A stretch of DNA of 44,404 bases from Streptomyces sp. CB02366 (lineage in GTDB: Bacteria > Actinomycetota > Actinomycetes > Streptomycetales > Streptomycetaceae). Of this stretch, positions 7,885 through 16,865 are shown piece by piece. The position numbers and the translations under genes are program-made. Position 1 is the first letter of the stretch; each line of letters opens with the position of its first letter. Location of the stretch: assembly GCF_001905905.1 (NCBI RefSeq), contig NZ_LIVT01000021.1, positions 1 to 44,404 on the forward strand, read 5' to 3'. Below the pieces are notes generated by a model. It ran no database searches. It was not told where the DNA came from and was given only the letters and a program-made list of their open reading frames with translations.

Positions 7885-9287
7885 GTCGTGCCCCCAGGGC
7901 CGCCTTCACGGTGCTGCCCGGAAGCTCTCAAAGTTTGTTCGCTGTAATTAAGTCCGTCCTCGACGGGCAATCCAAAGTGAGTGAAGGCGCTTCGCTTAGG
8001 AAGCCTAAAGACTTCGCGGTGGCATAGAGCGTTCAGAATCGAGGCCCCGCGCCAAGCAGCCAAACCAAGATCAGGGGCTCCAACGCCATGGGTGTGGCGT
8101 TCGGCGTTCTGCAAGAAGAGCCCTCCGGTGACTGATTTATCAAGCTCTGCTCGGTAGTCGATGTCGACCCTGAGCCGTCCCTTTTCATCACGCTGAAGAA
8201 AACGCTCCAAGGGGGCGAGTAGCGTATTACTTGGGCGCTCTTTATATCCGGTAGCCAGGATGGCGGCGCTCGTCTCGAACGAGGTCGTCCGAGACTGTTC
8301 AGCGTGTCGGACTTGGAGCACAACTCGGTCTTTCAGAATTTTCCCGCCGGTCACCTCGACGCCAGGAGTGAGGGTGACATCAGGCCAACCGCCGTGAAGG
8401 CTGCGTCCGTACAGTTCTTCCTGGATGTCGCATAAAGTCGCAGCGCTGACAGCTTTGTATAGCTGCCATTGAGAAGGCACCAAGCGGTCTCGAGCTCGTT
8501 CCGAGAGGTTGAAGAAGTATCGGGTATAGTCCGGAGTGAAGTGCTCGAGGCCGAGCTTGGAGTATTCCATTGGTGCGAACGCCTGTGTCCGGGCCAGCCA
8601 GCGCAGTCGCTCCGCTCCCAGCGGCTTACGTCTCAGCAAGTCGAGAAATACCTCTGCTCCGGACTGTCCCGAGCCCACCACGGTCACGTCATCGCTCTCC
8701 ACGAACATGTCACGGTTGGGCAAGTAATCGGCCGAGTGCACCACCGGGCCCGCCGTGTTCGTGATCATGCCTTGCAGCGGTGCGGGAATTGCTGGTTCGG
8801 TCCCGATCCCGAGAACAACATTATCTGCCCAACAATACTTTGTGTCGCCGGCCAAGGACGAGTAAGTCACCTCGAAAGCACTCCTGGAGGCATCCCAAGC
8901 CACTGCGGTGACGCGATATCCAAAATGACAGGATTCGAGCCCACGGGAGACCCAGCGACAGTACGCATCGTACTCAGCACGCCGTATGTGCTGCTGCTCC
9001 GCGAAATAGAATGGAAAGAGACGTTCGATGTGCTTTAGATACGCTAGGAAAGACCACTTATTGGTGGGTTCGACCAGCGTCACCAGATCAGCGAGAAATG
9101 GCATCTGAACCGTAGTTCCCTTGATCATCATGCCGTGATGCCAGCGAAAGTCATCCTGGTCGTGAAGGAAGAGCGACCTAAACCCAGAAATAGAGTCGGC
9201 CAGCGCAGCCAACGCCAAGTTGAACGGCCCTAGTCCGACTCCCACGAGGTCATAGGGTGCGTTTTCGTCACGGACTACCGATGCCAC
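7881..9287 (-). CDS. Lysine/ornithine-type N-monooxygenase
   Basis: FAD- and NADPH-dependent flavoprotein of the SidA/IucD/PvdA family (468 residues) that hydroxylates a primary amine to an N-hydroxylamine, usually the first step toward hydroxamates. The FAD loop GVGLGPFN is at residues 16-23, the NADPH loop VVGSGQSGAE near residue 205, and the C-terminal substrate/FAD region contains ERHTHGVGAPDLGLAAWR. The start is GTG with GAAGGAGG upstream. It overlaps the decarboxylase by 20 bp and the ATPase by 4 bp. Decarboxylase followed by monooxygenase is the arrangement seen in siderophore pathways (cadaverine or diaminopropane hydroxylation), so a diamine substrate is more likely than a free amino acid. 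The exact amine is not determined by the sequence. Confidence 0.9.
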   Translation of the reverse strand: MASVVRDENAPYDLVGVGLGPFNLALAALADSISGFRSLFLHDQDDFRWHHGMMIKGTTVQMPFLADLVTLVEPTNKWSFLAYLKHIERLFPFYFAEQQHIRRAEYDAYCRWVSRGLESCHFGYRVTAVAWDASRSAFEVTYSSLAGDTKYCWADNVVLGIGTEPAIPAPLQGMITNTAGPVVHSADYLPNRDMFVESDDVTVVGSGQSGAEVFLDLLRRKPLGAERLRWLARTQAFAPMEYSKLGLEHFTPDYTRYFFNLSERARDRLVPSQWQLYKAVSAATLCDIQEELYGRSLHGGWPDVTLTPGVEVTGGKILKDRVVLQVRHAEQSRTTSFETSAAILATGYKERPSNTLLAPLERFLQRDEKGRLRVDIDYRAELDKSVTGGLFLQNAERHTHGVGAPDLGLAAWRGASILNALCHREVFRLPKRSAFTHFGLPVEDGLNYSEQTLRASGQHREGGPGGTT

Positions 9288-10812
9288 TTTTAGCGCCTCC
9301 TTCAGTCGATAGGGAAAGCTGGCTGGCCAGATGCTCCACTGCGTCGAGAAGTCCTTCGTAATCCGCTGCCGTGGCCTGCGGGTTAAGCAGTGTGAACTTC
9401 AGCCAAAGGGCGAAATTTCCGTCATTCTCCGGAGCGCGGGCCCTGGCTAGCACTGCTACACCACGCTCAAGCAGTTCGCGGCGTATCAGCCCCACAAAAA
9501 GATCGGCGTCCTTTTTGGGCATTGCGTCGGCTTGAACTGGCCTGAAGAGCACAGTACTCAGACGGGGAGGACGCCACAGGTTCAGCGTGGGCCGTGCAGA
9601 GATAATCTGAGCTAATTCCTCAGCGATGCTGCAGCATTTTTCCACCAACTGGCCTAGGCCAGTACGACCCAAGGCGCGGAAGGTCACCGCCATCTTAAAC
9701 ACGTCAGGTCTACGGGTAGTCCGTATCGCCCTGGAAAGTAAGTCCGGCTGGCCGGCTTCGGTGTCGTCAGTGGAGTTGAGATAATCGGCCCGGACGTTCA
9801 ATGCGCTGATACGCCTTCTGTCGGAGACGGTCAGCAGGCCAGCTGCGACTGGTTGCCATCCCAGTTTGTGTAAGTCTAGTGCGACGGTATCGGCTTGTTC
9901 AATTCCTGCAAGCAATGGGCGTAGCGCGTCGCTTAACAGAGCAATGCCGCCGTAGGCGCCGTCGACGTGGAAATGCCCTCCTCGGGAGTGCGTCACTTCA
10001 GCCAGAGCAGTCAGTGGATCCACTTCACCAGTGTCCGTGGTTCCTGCCGTTGCGATCACGGCGATGGGCCCTTCGATAGCATCCAGAACTATTGCCATGT
10101 CGTCGGGTTCGACTCGTCCATCTGGGCATGCAACCACCTGTGCGGGAGGCAGCCCTAGCAGCCAAACAGCTCGATCCACGCTGTGGTGAGCGTTGGCACC
10201 CCGCACAACCTGCAGAGGGCGGGGATCCTCCCGGCGCGCCCACTCTCGGGCAAGGAGCAAACCAACGAGGTTGGACTCGCTACCTCCTGTGGTCACCAGC
10301 GTGTCAGCCTCAACCGCCTGAGGGTGCACCAGGCGAGCAAGTTCCCTAGCCATGAGTCGTTCGAGCTCAGTACTGGATGGAGCCTGGTCCCAGGAATCCA
10401 TCGACGGGTTCAACACGCTGCCCACGATGTCGGCTGCCGCAGCCATAGCAAGTGGGGGACAGTGGAGATGACCAGCACATCGAGGATCGGCAGGGTCAAT
10501 CGCCCCCATAGCCAGCACCTTGGTGAGGTGAGCGATAGCTTCGCGGGGTCCGGTGCCTTCGTCGGGAAGGATTGGCTGGAGTTCGGATTCCATGATCGAG
10601 CTGAGATGGTGCGGCCCACCGGGCAGTAGTAGTGTGCGCCGCTCCTTCGAAACCTGGCCAACCTGTTCCATGGCCAATGCAACCCACTCCGACACCAGCG
10701 CGGGACCGAGGCTGCCCCCAGCGAGTTCGGCCCCCTCTGGCAGGCTGAAAACGTTAAAGTCCGCGTGCCGATGTCGGGGACGCTTTTCCTGGGTTTCGGG
10801 ATCAGGATCCAT
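9268..10812 (-). CDS. PLP-dependent group II decarboxylase (diaminobutyrate/lysine type)
   Basis: A 514-residue aromatic-amino-acid-decarboxylase-fold enzyme. The PLP lysine is Lys316 in ALDLHKLGWQ, with the preceding His315, the HVDGAYGG motif and the SESNLVGLLLAREW segment typical of bacterial L-2,4-diaminobutyrate and lysine decarboxylases of siderophore clusters. It would remove the C1 carboxylate of a diamino acid to give a diamine. In this operon 2,4-diaminopentanoate (giving 1,3-diaminobutane) is a plausible substrate, with ornithine or diaminobutyrate as alternatives. AGGGGG lies upstream of the ATG, and the start overlaps the flavoprotein stop by 11 bp. Most enzymes of this fold prefer L-configured C2, whereas the mutase is expected to give a 2R product, so an epimerisation step may be needed in between. 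Confidence 0.88.
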   Translation of the reverse strand: MDPDPETQEKRPRHRHADFNVFSLPEGAELAGGSLGPALVSEWVALAMEQVGQVSKERRTLLLPGGPHHLSSIMESELQPILPDEGTGPREAIAHLTKVLAMGAIDPADPRCAGHLHCPPLAMAAAADIVGSVLNPSMDSWDQAPSSTELERLMARELARLVHPQAVEADTLVTTGGSESNLVGLLLAREWARREDPRPLQVVRGANAHHSVDRAVWLLGLPPAQVVACPDGRVEPDDMAIVLDAIEGPIAVIATAGTTDTGEVDPLTALAEVTHSRGGHFHVDGAYGGIALLSDALRPLLAGIEQADTVALDLHKLGWQPVAAGLLTVSDRRRISALNVRADYLNSTDDTEAGQPDLLSRAIRTTRRPDVFKMAVTFRALGRTGLGQLVEKCCSIAEELAQIISARPTLNLWRPPRLSTVLFRPVQADAMPKKDADLFVGLIRRELLERGVAVLARARAPENDGNFALWLKFTLLNPQATAADYEGLLDAVEHLASQLSLSTEGGAKSGIGSP

Positions 10813-11473
10813 GATTGGTCCCCCTAACCATGTCTCGCAGATAGCCCGGCAAAGGGATAAGGTTCTCGTCCACGTCTGCGATCGGAGTGCCAGCTGTCAC
10901 ACGCAGCGGCACAATGCCGGCCCAACAGGAAAATGACAGATCCTCCGGCTCGTCGACCACTCCCCCGGACTGAACTCTGACGGAGGCATCGGTCAGGGGC
11001 AGCGATAGTACGGCTGTCTGCGCGAGCTCCCGTTTCGTAGGGCCGCGGCAGTCCCCGGATCGACCATCTACGATCTTGTCCAGAAGAGCGCGGAAGACCT
11101 TCAGCTTGCTGTCCTGATCCGTGACCGGGACGCCTCGCCCGTGAACGATGGCACAACGGTAGTTCACCGTGTGGTTGAAGGACGAACGAGCCAGAACATA
11201 TCCGTCGATCAGCGTCGCTTCAACACAGATCGCCAGGCCCGCTCTGCCTGCAGTGAGCATCATTCTGCAGCCTGTCGAACCGTGGAGGTAAAGGCAGTCA
11301 TCAATCCGCACATGGGTCATAGGCTGAACTTGTGGTTGCCCCTCTCGCACGTATCCCACGTGGCAGGTGACTGCTTCGTCCAAAATTTTCGCGACTTGCA
11401 TTCCGTCGTAACTCATCAGGCCTCTGTCTCGCAAAGGCCGAATACGAGGCGACGATATATTTTCTGCTGCCAT
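10802..11473 (-). CDS. PPOX-family flavin-binding protein
   Basis: A 223-residue split-barrel protein of the pyridoxamine 5'-phosphate oxidase-like family. Segments such as ILDEAVTCHVGYV, DDCLYLHGSTGCRMM and FNHTVNYRCAIVHGRGVPV fit the Streptomyces PPOX/flavin-nucleotide-binding group. The ATG at 11473 lacks a strong ribosome site. A second ATG at 11416 has GAGG upstream, but family similarity (RIRPLRDRG) begins before it, so I keep the longer form. It is the first gene of the six-gene operon. It may bind FMN, F420 or heme. A direct catalytic step in the pathway is possible but not indicated by the sequence. Confidence 0.8.
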   Translation of the reverse strand: MAAENISSPRIRPLRDRGLMSYDGMQVAKILDEAVTCHVGYVREGQPQVQPMTHVRIDDCLYLHGSTGCRMMLTAGRAGLAICVEATLIDGYVLARSSFNHTVNYRCAIVHGRGVPVTDQDSKLKVFRALLDKIVDGRSGDCRGPTKRELAQTAVLSLPLTDASVRVQSGGVVDEPEDLSFSCWAGIVPLRVTAGTPIADVDENLIPLPGYLRDMVRGTNHGS

Positions 11474-11627
11474 CAGCAGTCACCCGCACTTTCCGCTCTT
11501 TCGCCGACCGAGGGCGTCATCATTTGGCTGATCATGCCCGGCCGGACCGCATGAACCGTGGTCCCCAGTCAGCCACCGGTCCCGCCACAGAGGAACCCCT
11601 CGACGCTCCACAAAGCGTGAACACGTT
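11474..11627. other. Upstream region of the aminomutase operon
   Basis: About 155 bp remain between the operon's first gene and IS debris. This is where the operon promoter should be, and possibly it was partly lost when IS fragments accumulated. I see no cobalamin riboswitch (B12 box) and no clear -35/-10 pair. Confidence 0.35.
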
Positions 11628-11870
11628 GAATGCACCTTTTACATTTTGATCAGCTGGCGAGTTCGAGGGCGGCGATGGCTGTGATGCGGGTGGTGCTGCA
11701 GCGGAGCTTCCGCAGGAGCCGCCAGGACTTGAGGATCGTCATGGCGCGTTCGCCGAGGCTGCGGATCTTCGTGTGGTCCCGGTTGTGACGTCGGCACCGG
11801 CCGCGCAGGTTCCTGCCCTGGATCGGGACACGGATCCTGGGCCGGCACCCTGGTACGCCTTGTCGGCTCA
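11628..11870 (-). pseudogene. IS5-type transposase C-terminal fragment
   Basis: The residues IRVPIQGRNLRG and LGERAMTILKSWRLLRKL match the C-terminal part of the degraded transposase at 29580-30344, and similarity continues through the short 3' flank to about 11628. The upstream two thirds of the gene are absent, and the frame runs directly into an IS630 fragment. Confidence 0.8.
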
Positions 11871-12144
11871 GCACTTGATTGAGGTTGTCCCAGATGAGGA
11901 CGATCGGGCCGCCGAGTTGCTGGTGGGCTGCGATCAGCAGGTCGCGATAGTCGCGCCAGGAGAAGCTTTTGCGCCCGTCCCGGTGGCCTCCGTCCCGTCG
12001 CGGCCGGTAGATCAGCCGGGAGCGGTGGCCGGGCTTGTAGCAGGTCAGGGCGGCAGTCGATATCCGTCTGCGCGACCGGCCACGGACCCGCACCACCGGG
12101 GTCCGCCCGCGCTGCGACCAGGTCCTTGGGTGCGACGGCGTCAT
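11871..12144 (-). pseudogene. IS630-family transposase internal fragment
   Basis: Contains RTPVVRVRGRSRRRIS, SRLIYRPRRDGG, SFSWRDYRDLLIAAHQQLGG and PIVLIWDNLN, the central DDE core of Streptomyces IS630 transposases. It is missing both N-terminal domain and C-terminus and is fused in frame with an unrelated IS5 piece at about 11870. It is a decayed remnant. Confidence 0.8.
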
Positions 12145-12185
12145 GGGGGTCTGTCAATCGAGCGGTGTAACGAAGGTGGTTGGGG

Positions 12186-12614
12186 TTACTGGCGTGCTGC
12201 GGAGAGTCGGCCGTCGAAGGTGATGTCGAAGGCGTTCAAGGTCGTCTTCCAGCGCATGGTCCAGCGGGCCGGGCCTTGCCGGTGGGGTCCAGGGGCATGA
12301 TCGCCATGTAGACGCACTTCAGGGCGGCCTGCTCGTTCGGGAAGTGGCCGCGGGCCTTCACCGCCCGGCGGATCCTGGTGTTGACGGCCTCGATGGCGTT
12401 GGTGGTGCAGACGATGCGGCGGATCTCGGTGTCGAAGCGGAGGAACGGGGTGAACTCCTCCCAGGCGTTCTCCCAGAGCCGCACGATCGCCGGATACTTC
12501 TTGCCCCACGCGTCGGCGAACTCGGCAAACCGATCGAGTGCCGCGTCCTCGGTCGCCGCGGTGTAGACGGGCTTGAGGAGCTTGGCGATTTTGTCCCAGT
12601 CCTGGCGGCCGGCA
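12186..12614 (-). pseudogene. IS256-family (mutator) transposase C-terminal fragment
   Basis: Contains IAKLLKPVYTA, RLWENAWEEFTPFLRFDTEI, RRIVCTTNAIEAVNTRIRRA and FPNEQAALKCVYMAI, diagnostic of the C-terminal third of IS256 transposases. A frameshift near 12283 separates the last ~30 residues (WKTTLNAFDITFDGRL). The N-terminal part is missing: the IS5 element at 12617 abuts it and the sequence beyond that element is unrelated. Confidence 0.88.
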
Positions 12615-12616
12615 TA

Positions 12617-13488
12617 GAGGTTGTCCCGTAAATGATCTGAGGCATGCAGGCTGACCTGCTTGTTTGCCTGTCATCCGGTGAGGGTGAGGTTGTGCAGGCG
12701 GGCGATGCCGAGCATGGCGTGGTGGACGCCGTCGTCCTTGAGGCGGCAGTCGCGGAGGATCTTCCAGCTCTTCATGCGGGCGAATGTGTGCTCGACGCGG
12801 GCTCGTACCTTGCGGTGGGAGGCGTTGTGCTCCTCTTTCCAGGCCGGTAGTTCCTCGTCCTTGTGCCGGCGGTAGTGCGGGATGGTCAGCCCGGTGCCCC
12901 GGTAGCCGCCGTCGGCGATCACCGTGGGGGCGGTGCCGACGGCGGCTTTCGCGCCGGAGTCCTGCCAGGCCCGGCAGTCGTTGCGGTTGCCGGGCAGCGG
13001 CTTGCCGACGGCCACCACGAGGCGGGTGTCGGCGTCGATGACGACCTGGTGGTTGGTGGAGTAGCGGTAGTTCTTGCTGGAGGCGGCCACGGTCCGGTCG
13101 CGGGTGGGGACCAGTGTGCCGTCCACGATGAGCACTGCCTCCTTGCGGAACCGCCGCCGGGGCTGGAGGGCGAGAGCCGGCCCGAGGTGGGCGACGATCC
13201 GGTCGGCCGCCGACTTGGAGACGCCGAAGAGCGGGGCGAGTTGACGCGGGGTGAGGTTGGTGCGCCAGTAGGCGGCCACCAGCAGCACCCGGTCCTCCAA
13301 CGGCAGCGACCACGGTCGGCCCTTGCGGGCCGGATCGGCCCCCTCACGCCGCAGCGCGGTGGTCAGCTTGTTGAACTGCCGAGGGCTCAGCCCGGTGAAC
13401 GGGCCTATCCACGAGGGCTCCGACGCCGTGATCACACTAGCCACGGCAAGATCATCTCACCTCTGGTCAGCAGTTACGGGACAACCTC
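12617..13488 (-). mobile_element. Intact-looking IS5-family element (872 bp)
   Basis: Perfect terminal inverted repeats GAGGTTGTCCCGTAA / TTACGGGACAACCTC, with TA immediately outside both ends (12615-12616, 13489-13490) as target duplication. It contains one full transposase gene. It truncates a small unknown gene on its right side. The 665-bp element at 2497-3161 is a diverged deletion derivative of the same family. Confidence 0.92.
12671..13444 (-). CDS. IS5-family transposase
   Basis: A 257-residue DDE transposase of the short IS5 (IS1031-like) type. The N-terminal helix-turn-helix region includes LTPRQLAPLFGVSKSAADRI. The catalytic core shows the first acidic residue in VLIVDGTLVPT, the second in PTVIADGGYRG, and the last acidic residue in RVEHTFARMKSW. 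There is no frameshift or stop, so the element is probably self-mobile. It gives the reference for the deleted copy at 2497-3161. Confidence 0.92.
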   Translation of the reverse strand: MASVITASEPSWIGPFTGLSPRQFNKLTTALRREGADPARKGRPWSLPLEDRVLLVAAYWRTNLTPRQLAPLFGVSKSAADRIVAHLGPALALQPRRRFRKEAVLIVDGTLVPTRDRTVAASSKNYRYSTNHQVVIDADTRLVVAVGKPLPGNRNDCRAWQDSGAKAAVGTAPTVIADGGYRGTGLTIPHYRRHKDEELPAWKEEHNASHRKVRARVEHTFARMKSWKILRDCRLKDDGVHHAMLGIARLHNLTLTG

Positions 13489-13642
13489 TAGGCCAGGATG
13501 TTCGCGTCGATCCTCGCGGTCACCGTCCAGCGTTCCAGCGTGTCATCGAACTCGTACGCCTGAAGCGGGTGTTCGTGCTGGTAGGCGAGGATGATCAGAG
13601 AGGGATCCGCGGGCAGAGGAAGCCGGTCAGCAGCAAGGGCCA
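13488..13642 (-). pseudogene. Unknown protein truncated by IS5 insertion
   Basis: From an ATG at 13642 the minus strand reads a 50-residue peptide containing LPLPADPSLIILAYQHEHPL and YEFDDTLERWTVTARI. The composition looks like a real protein and the frame ends at a TAG created exactly at the IS5 junction. I do not recognise the family. The rest of the gene is not found on the far side of the IS. Confidence 0.4.
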
Positions 13643-14054
13643 TCGTCACCAGCCCACCGTAGTCTCCTCCGCTGCCTTCGCTAGGCCCGATTCCCGGAGA
13701 GAGACGGACGGCGGGCGACGAGCGGTGACAGGTGGATGCTCGTACCCGGGCTGCTTCACTTCCGCTGTCTAGACCCGGTGTGAATGTCAGAGGCGGTTCC
13801 TACCATTCTGGTGATGGGGCCGGATCGGGGCCACCAGCACCGAAGAGCAGCACCTCCCTAGTCTGCGCGGGGGTGGTTACGGCCCAACCGGCGTCCAGGC
13901 AATGTCGAGGGCCAAGAGCGCAGCCCGTCAGCCGGCCCCATCACCGGCCCGCACAGCCTTCGCGCCAGGTCAGCGTCTCCCCATCCCGAATCATCGCCGT
14001 CCTCGTGCGGCGCAGCTCCGCCTTTCGTGTGCCGAAGGGCTCCTTGCCGCGTCC
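13643..14054. other. Region without recognisable gene
   Basis: About 410 bp between the truncated unknown gene and the degraded regulator. It is open in several frames because of high GC, but I see no ribosome site plus family signature. It probably contains gene debris. Confidence 0.35.
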
Positions 14055-15337
14055 TCAGGCGGCTCTGATGCTGAGGGACGCGGCCAGTTCCCGAACCCCG
14101 GCTGTCTGGGCGTGCCGTGTGCGCAGGTCGGTGACGATGGTGCGGATGGCGGGGCGGTCGCGGACTTCGCCCGGTGATGCCCGCAGAGCGCTGAGCAGTT
14201 CGGCGGCCGTCTGCTCGGGTTTGCCCCACTGCCACCACGCGCGGGCGAGGTCGGTGTGCATGCGGGCCTTGCGCTCCGGGGTGGTGAACTGGCTCTCGTG
14301 CAAGCCGCATCCGGCTGCGAGAGCGGCACCGGCGTCGCCGAGCGCCCAGTGCACGCCGACGGCGGACAGGTCGACGGCGGCGGGGGTGAGGGGGAAGAGT
14401 CTGCCCTGGGGCGGGTGGTGCGGGCGGCGCGGGCGGCGTCGCGGATCATGGTGAGTGCCTGGTCCCGGTCGCCGGCGCGGGCTGCGGTGTAGGAGGTGGT
14501 GCACAGCATCTGGGCGTAGGCCGAGGCCTGGGCCGGTGTTCTAAGTCCGGTCTTCTCCACGCGGGTGACGGCGTCGAGGATGTGGCGCTGGGCGGCGGCC
14601 GGCTGGTTCTAGTGGCGCAGCACGATGCTCAGTTCCCTGGCCGCCGCGGCGGCGGCGAGGGGTGAGCCGGAGAGTTCGGCGTAGATGGTGGCGCGGTCGG
14701 CGCTGAGCCTGGACTGGTCGTACCTGCCGATTTTCGTCAGGACCTGGGCGGTGAGGCTGTAGCACGCGGAGAGGCGGGCGAAGTCGAGGTCCTGGCGGCT
14801 TCGGGCGGCTTCGCGGGTGTCGGCCAGGAGGCCGGGCAGGGCCTTGAGGAGGTGGCTGTGCTGTCCGGCGTCGAAGTAGCCGCGGGCGGTGGTGATGCGT
14901 CTGTCCAGCGGGATGGTCGAGCCGGTGGGGGCCGGGGTGCTGGCGAGTGCGTCCTGGACGCCGGTCAGCAGGGCGGCGGGGGCCGTGAGGCCGGCGGCAG
15001 CGAGCAGGGTACGGCGACGCATGGGGTCCTCCTCGTCACGGCGTGGCCCGTCCGCGACGACTGTAGCGGCTGGTGGCCCGGCTAACCCGAGTGACGCCGC
15101 GAGGACACCCGTCGGGACGCCCGCCTCGCGGGCGGCGTGCCGAAGGAGCGTCAGGTCGGCGTAGCCGTGGTGTGTTTCCAGGCGGGAGACGGTGGAGGTG
15201 GAGCAGCCGATGCGTGTGGCGAGGTCGGTCTGCCGCCAGCCCCGGTGCTGGCGGGCGATCCGGATGAGGGCGCCCGGGTTCTGGCGGGCGACGGCGGTGG
15301 TGACCCTGCTGGAGGTCCAGAGGGAATCGGTGCGCAC
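14055..15337 (-). pseudogene. XRE-family regulator with TPR-like region, degraded
   Basis: The N-terminal helix-turn-helix is clear (LIRIARQHRGWRQTDLATRI, CSTSTVSRLE), followed by the alpha-helical, tetratricopeptide-like region usual in Streptomyces regulators of this size. An in-frame TAG at about 14609-14611 follows ELSIVLRH. The reading then continues as NQPAAAQRHILDAVTRVEKT, so the stop is internal. A second lesion, a frameshift near 14400, leads into FPLTPAAVDLSAVGVHWALG and the natural C-terminus ending ELAASLSIRAA. The GTG start has GGGAGG upstream. It is divergent from the GRDP-like gene at 15536, a layout in which the regulator may control its neighbour. Confidence 0.82.
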
Positions 15338-15535
15338 AGGGGCCTCCCACTCGCCAGGAGCCGACAGGTCTGCTTGTCCACGGTAGAGGCCGCAGAGGCG
15401 GGGTGCCTATGGCGTGTGCAGGGTCTGCAAACGGTGTGCACCGGGCGCATGTTGATCACCGTGCGGGGTGGGCGGTCGCTTTGCTGGGGTGTGGCCCCGG
15501 GTTGAGGCGGGGCCTCTCACACACGGGAGGACAGT

Positions 15536-15975
15536 ATGGCGACAGCAGCCGAACCCCGGGTCCGAGACCCGCGGGACTATGTGGACCCCGAGGTCTGGGC
15601 CCGGGAGGTCCAGCTCCTCATGCGCGACCACCCCTTCGACGAGGTGATGGCGACGCGTCTCTTCCACGCCGCCGTCTCCTACCTGATCACGGCCATCGAC
15701 AAGTGGGGCCAGGGCCTGGAGATGTGCTGCGGCCGCACCGTCGACATCGTGGTGCACACCTTCATCCTGGACACCCGCAACTACCGCCAGTTCTGCCACC
15801 GGCACTTCGACGGCAGTTCCTGGAGCACATCCCGGAGATCGACTTCAAGTACGACGGCAGCGTCGAGCGGACGGCGCAGATCATCGCCGACAACGGCTTC
15901 GAGGTCGACTGGAAGCTGTGGGAGGCCGACTACGGCAAGTGCGGGCCCTGCCGGCCCGGAGGAAACTGTCACTGA
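15536..15975 (+). pseudogene. GRDP-like (glycine-rich-domain type) protein, frameshifted
   Basis: Starts at ATG after GGGAGG. The first part contains MATRLFHAAVSYLITAIDKW and the histidine motif DIVVHTFILDTRNYRQFC, resembling GRDP-like proteins (pfam07173-type signature with a conserved His and aromatic residues). At about 15815 the frame shifts, and the original continuation FLEHIPEIDFKYDGSVERT leads to a cysteine-rich tail CGPCRPGGNC. The product in one piece would be about 146 residues. The function is unknown. A sequencing error at the shift cannot be excluded. Confidence 0.65.
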
Positions 15976-16134
15976 ACCCGCAACGGCCGGCCGGGGCCCG
16001 GCGACGCTGTGAGCGTCGCCGGGCCCGGGCATGTGCACCCCTGGGGGTGAGTCAGAAGCGTTCGCCGGCGGGCAGTGGAGCGGCGCGGGTACGGTGGCCA
16101 GCTCGAAGGCCGCCCCCGCCCCCAGAGGAACGTC

Positions 16135-16809
16135 ATGCCACCCGAACCCCGCACCCCGGCCCAGTACTGGGACACCTACAAGCCCTACCGGGGAACGGGC
16201 GAGCAGCCCGCCCCGGTGGCTGACCGGTTCGAGGGGACCCAGTACCCCGGCCACGGGCCCGGAGCCGAGGTGCTGGGGCACCCGCACCGGGCCCTTGACC
16301 TGGGGCCTGCGGAGGGCAGGGAAGCGGTGTTCCTGGCCCGCCAGGGTGTCGCGACGACCGGTGTGGACCTCTCCGCCGCCCAGGTCGACCGCGCTAACCG
16401 GTGGTGGAAGGACACTCCCGGCCTCAACTTCGTCCACGCCGGGGCCGGCGACTATCTCACCTCCAACACGACGCCCTTCGACGCGGTGTACTCCGTGTGG
16501 GGCGCGGTGTGGTTCACCGACCCCGAGCTCCTCTTCCCGCTCGTCGCCCGGAACCTCGCTCCCGGCGGGATCTTCGCCTTCAGCCAGGCCGAGCCCTCCC
16601 CCGGCGCCTACGGGCCGCAGCCGATGCACGGCAAGTGGCTTGAGGGCAGGGAGAGTGAACTGACCGTGCTGCGCTGGCAGTACACCCCCCAGGCGTGGGC
16701 GGACCTCCTCAAGCGCCACGGCTTCACCGACGTCGACGCGTGTGTCCTGCCCGCACCGGGCGGGGAATGCCTGGGCACGCTCCTCGTACGCGCCCACGGC
16801 CCGGCCTGA
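16135..16809 (+). CDS. Class I SAM-dependent methyltransferase
   Basis: A 224-residue Rossmann-fold methyltransferase. Motif I is ALDLGPAEGREAVFLA (a Pro where many members have Cys), followed by the acidic residue in GVDLSAAQVDRA and the motif IV region FDAVYSVWGAVWFTDP. I chose the ATG at 16135 because AGAGGAA lies four bases upstream. The open frame extends further 5' without support. The substrate is unknown. The gene appears intact, unlike most of its neighbours. Confidence 0.85.
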   Translation: MPPEPRTPAQYWDTYKPYRGTGEQPAPVADRFEGTQYPGHGPGAEVLGHPHRALDLGPAEGREAVFLARQGVATTGVDLSAAQVDRANRWWKDTPGLNFVHAGAGDYLTSNTTPFDAVYSVWGAVWFTDPELLFPLVARNLAPGGIFAFSQAEPSPGAYGPQPMHGKWLEGRESELTVLRWQYTPQAWADLLKRHGFTDVDACVLPAPGGECLGTLLVRAHGPA

Positions 16810-16865
16810 ACCGGAGCGGGCTCGCGGCGGCGAGGACAGAGGCAGTACACGGCCCCCGGGGCGTC

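Noticed and set aside
11474..11627. Cobalamin riboswitch upstream of the B12-dependent mutase operon
   Set aside because: No B12-box-like sequence or room for the full aptamer was seen before the IS debris.
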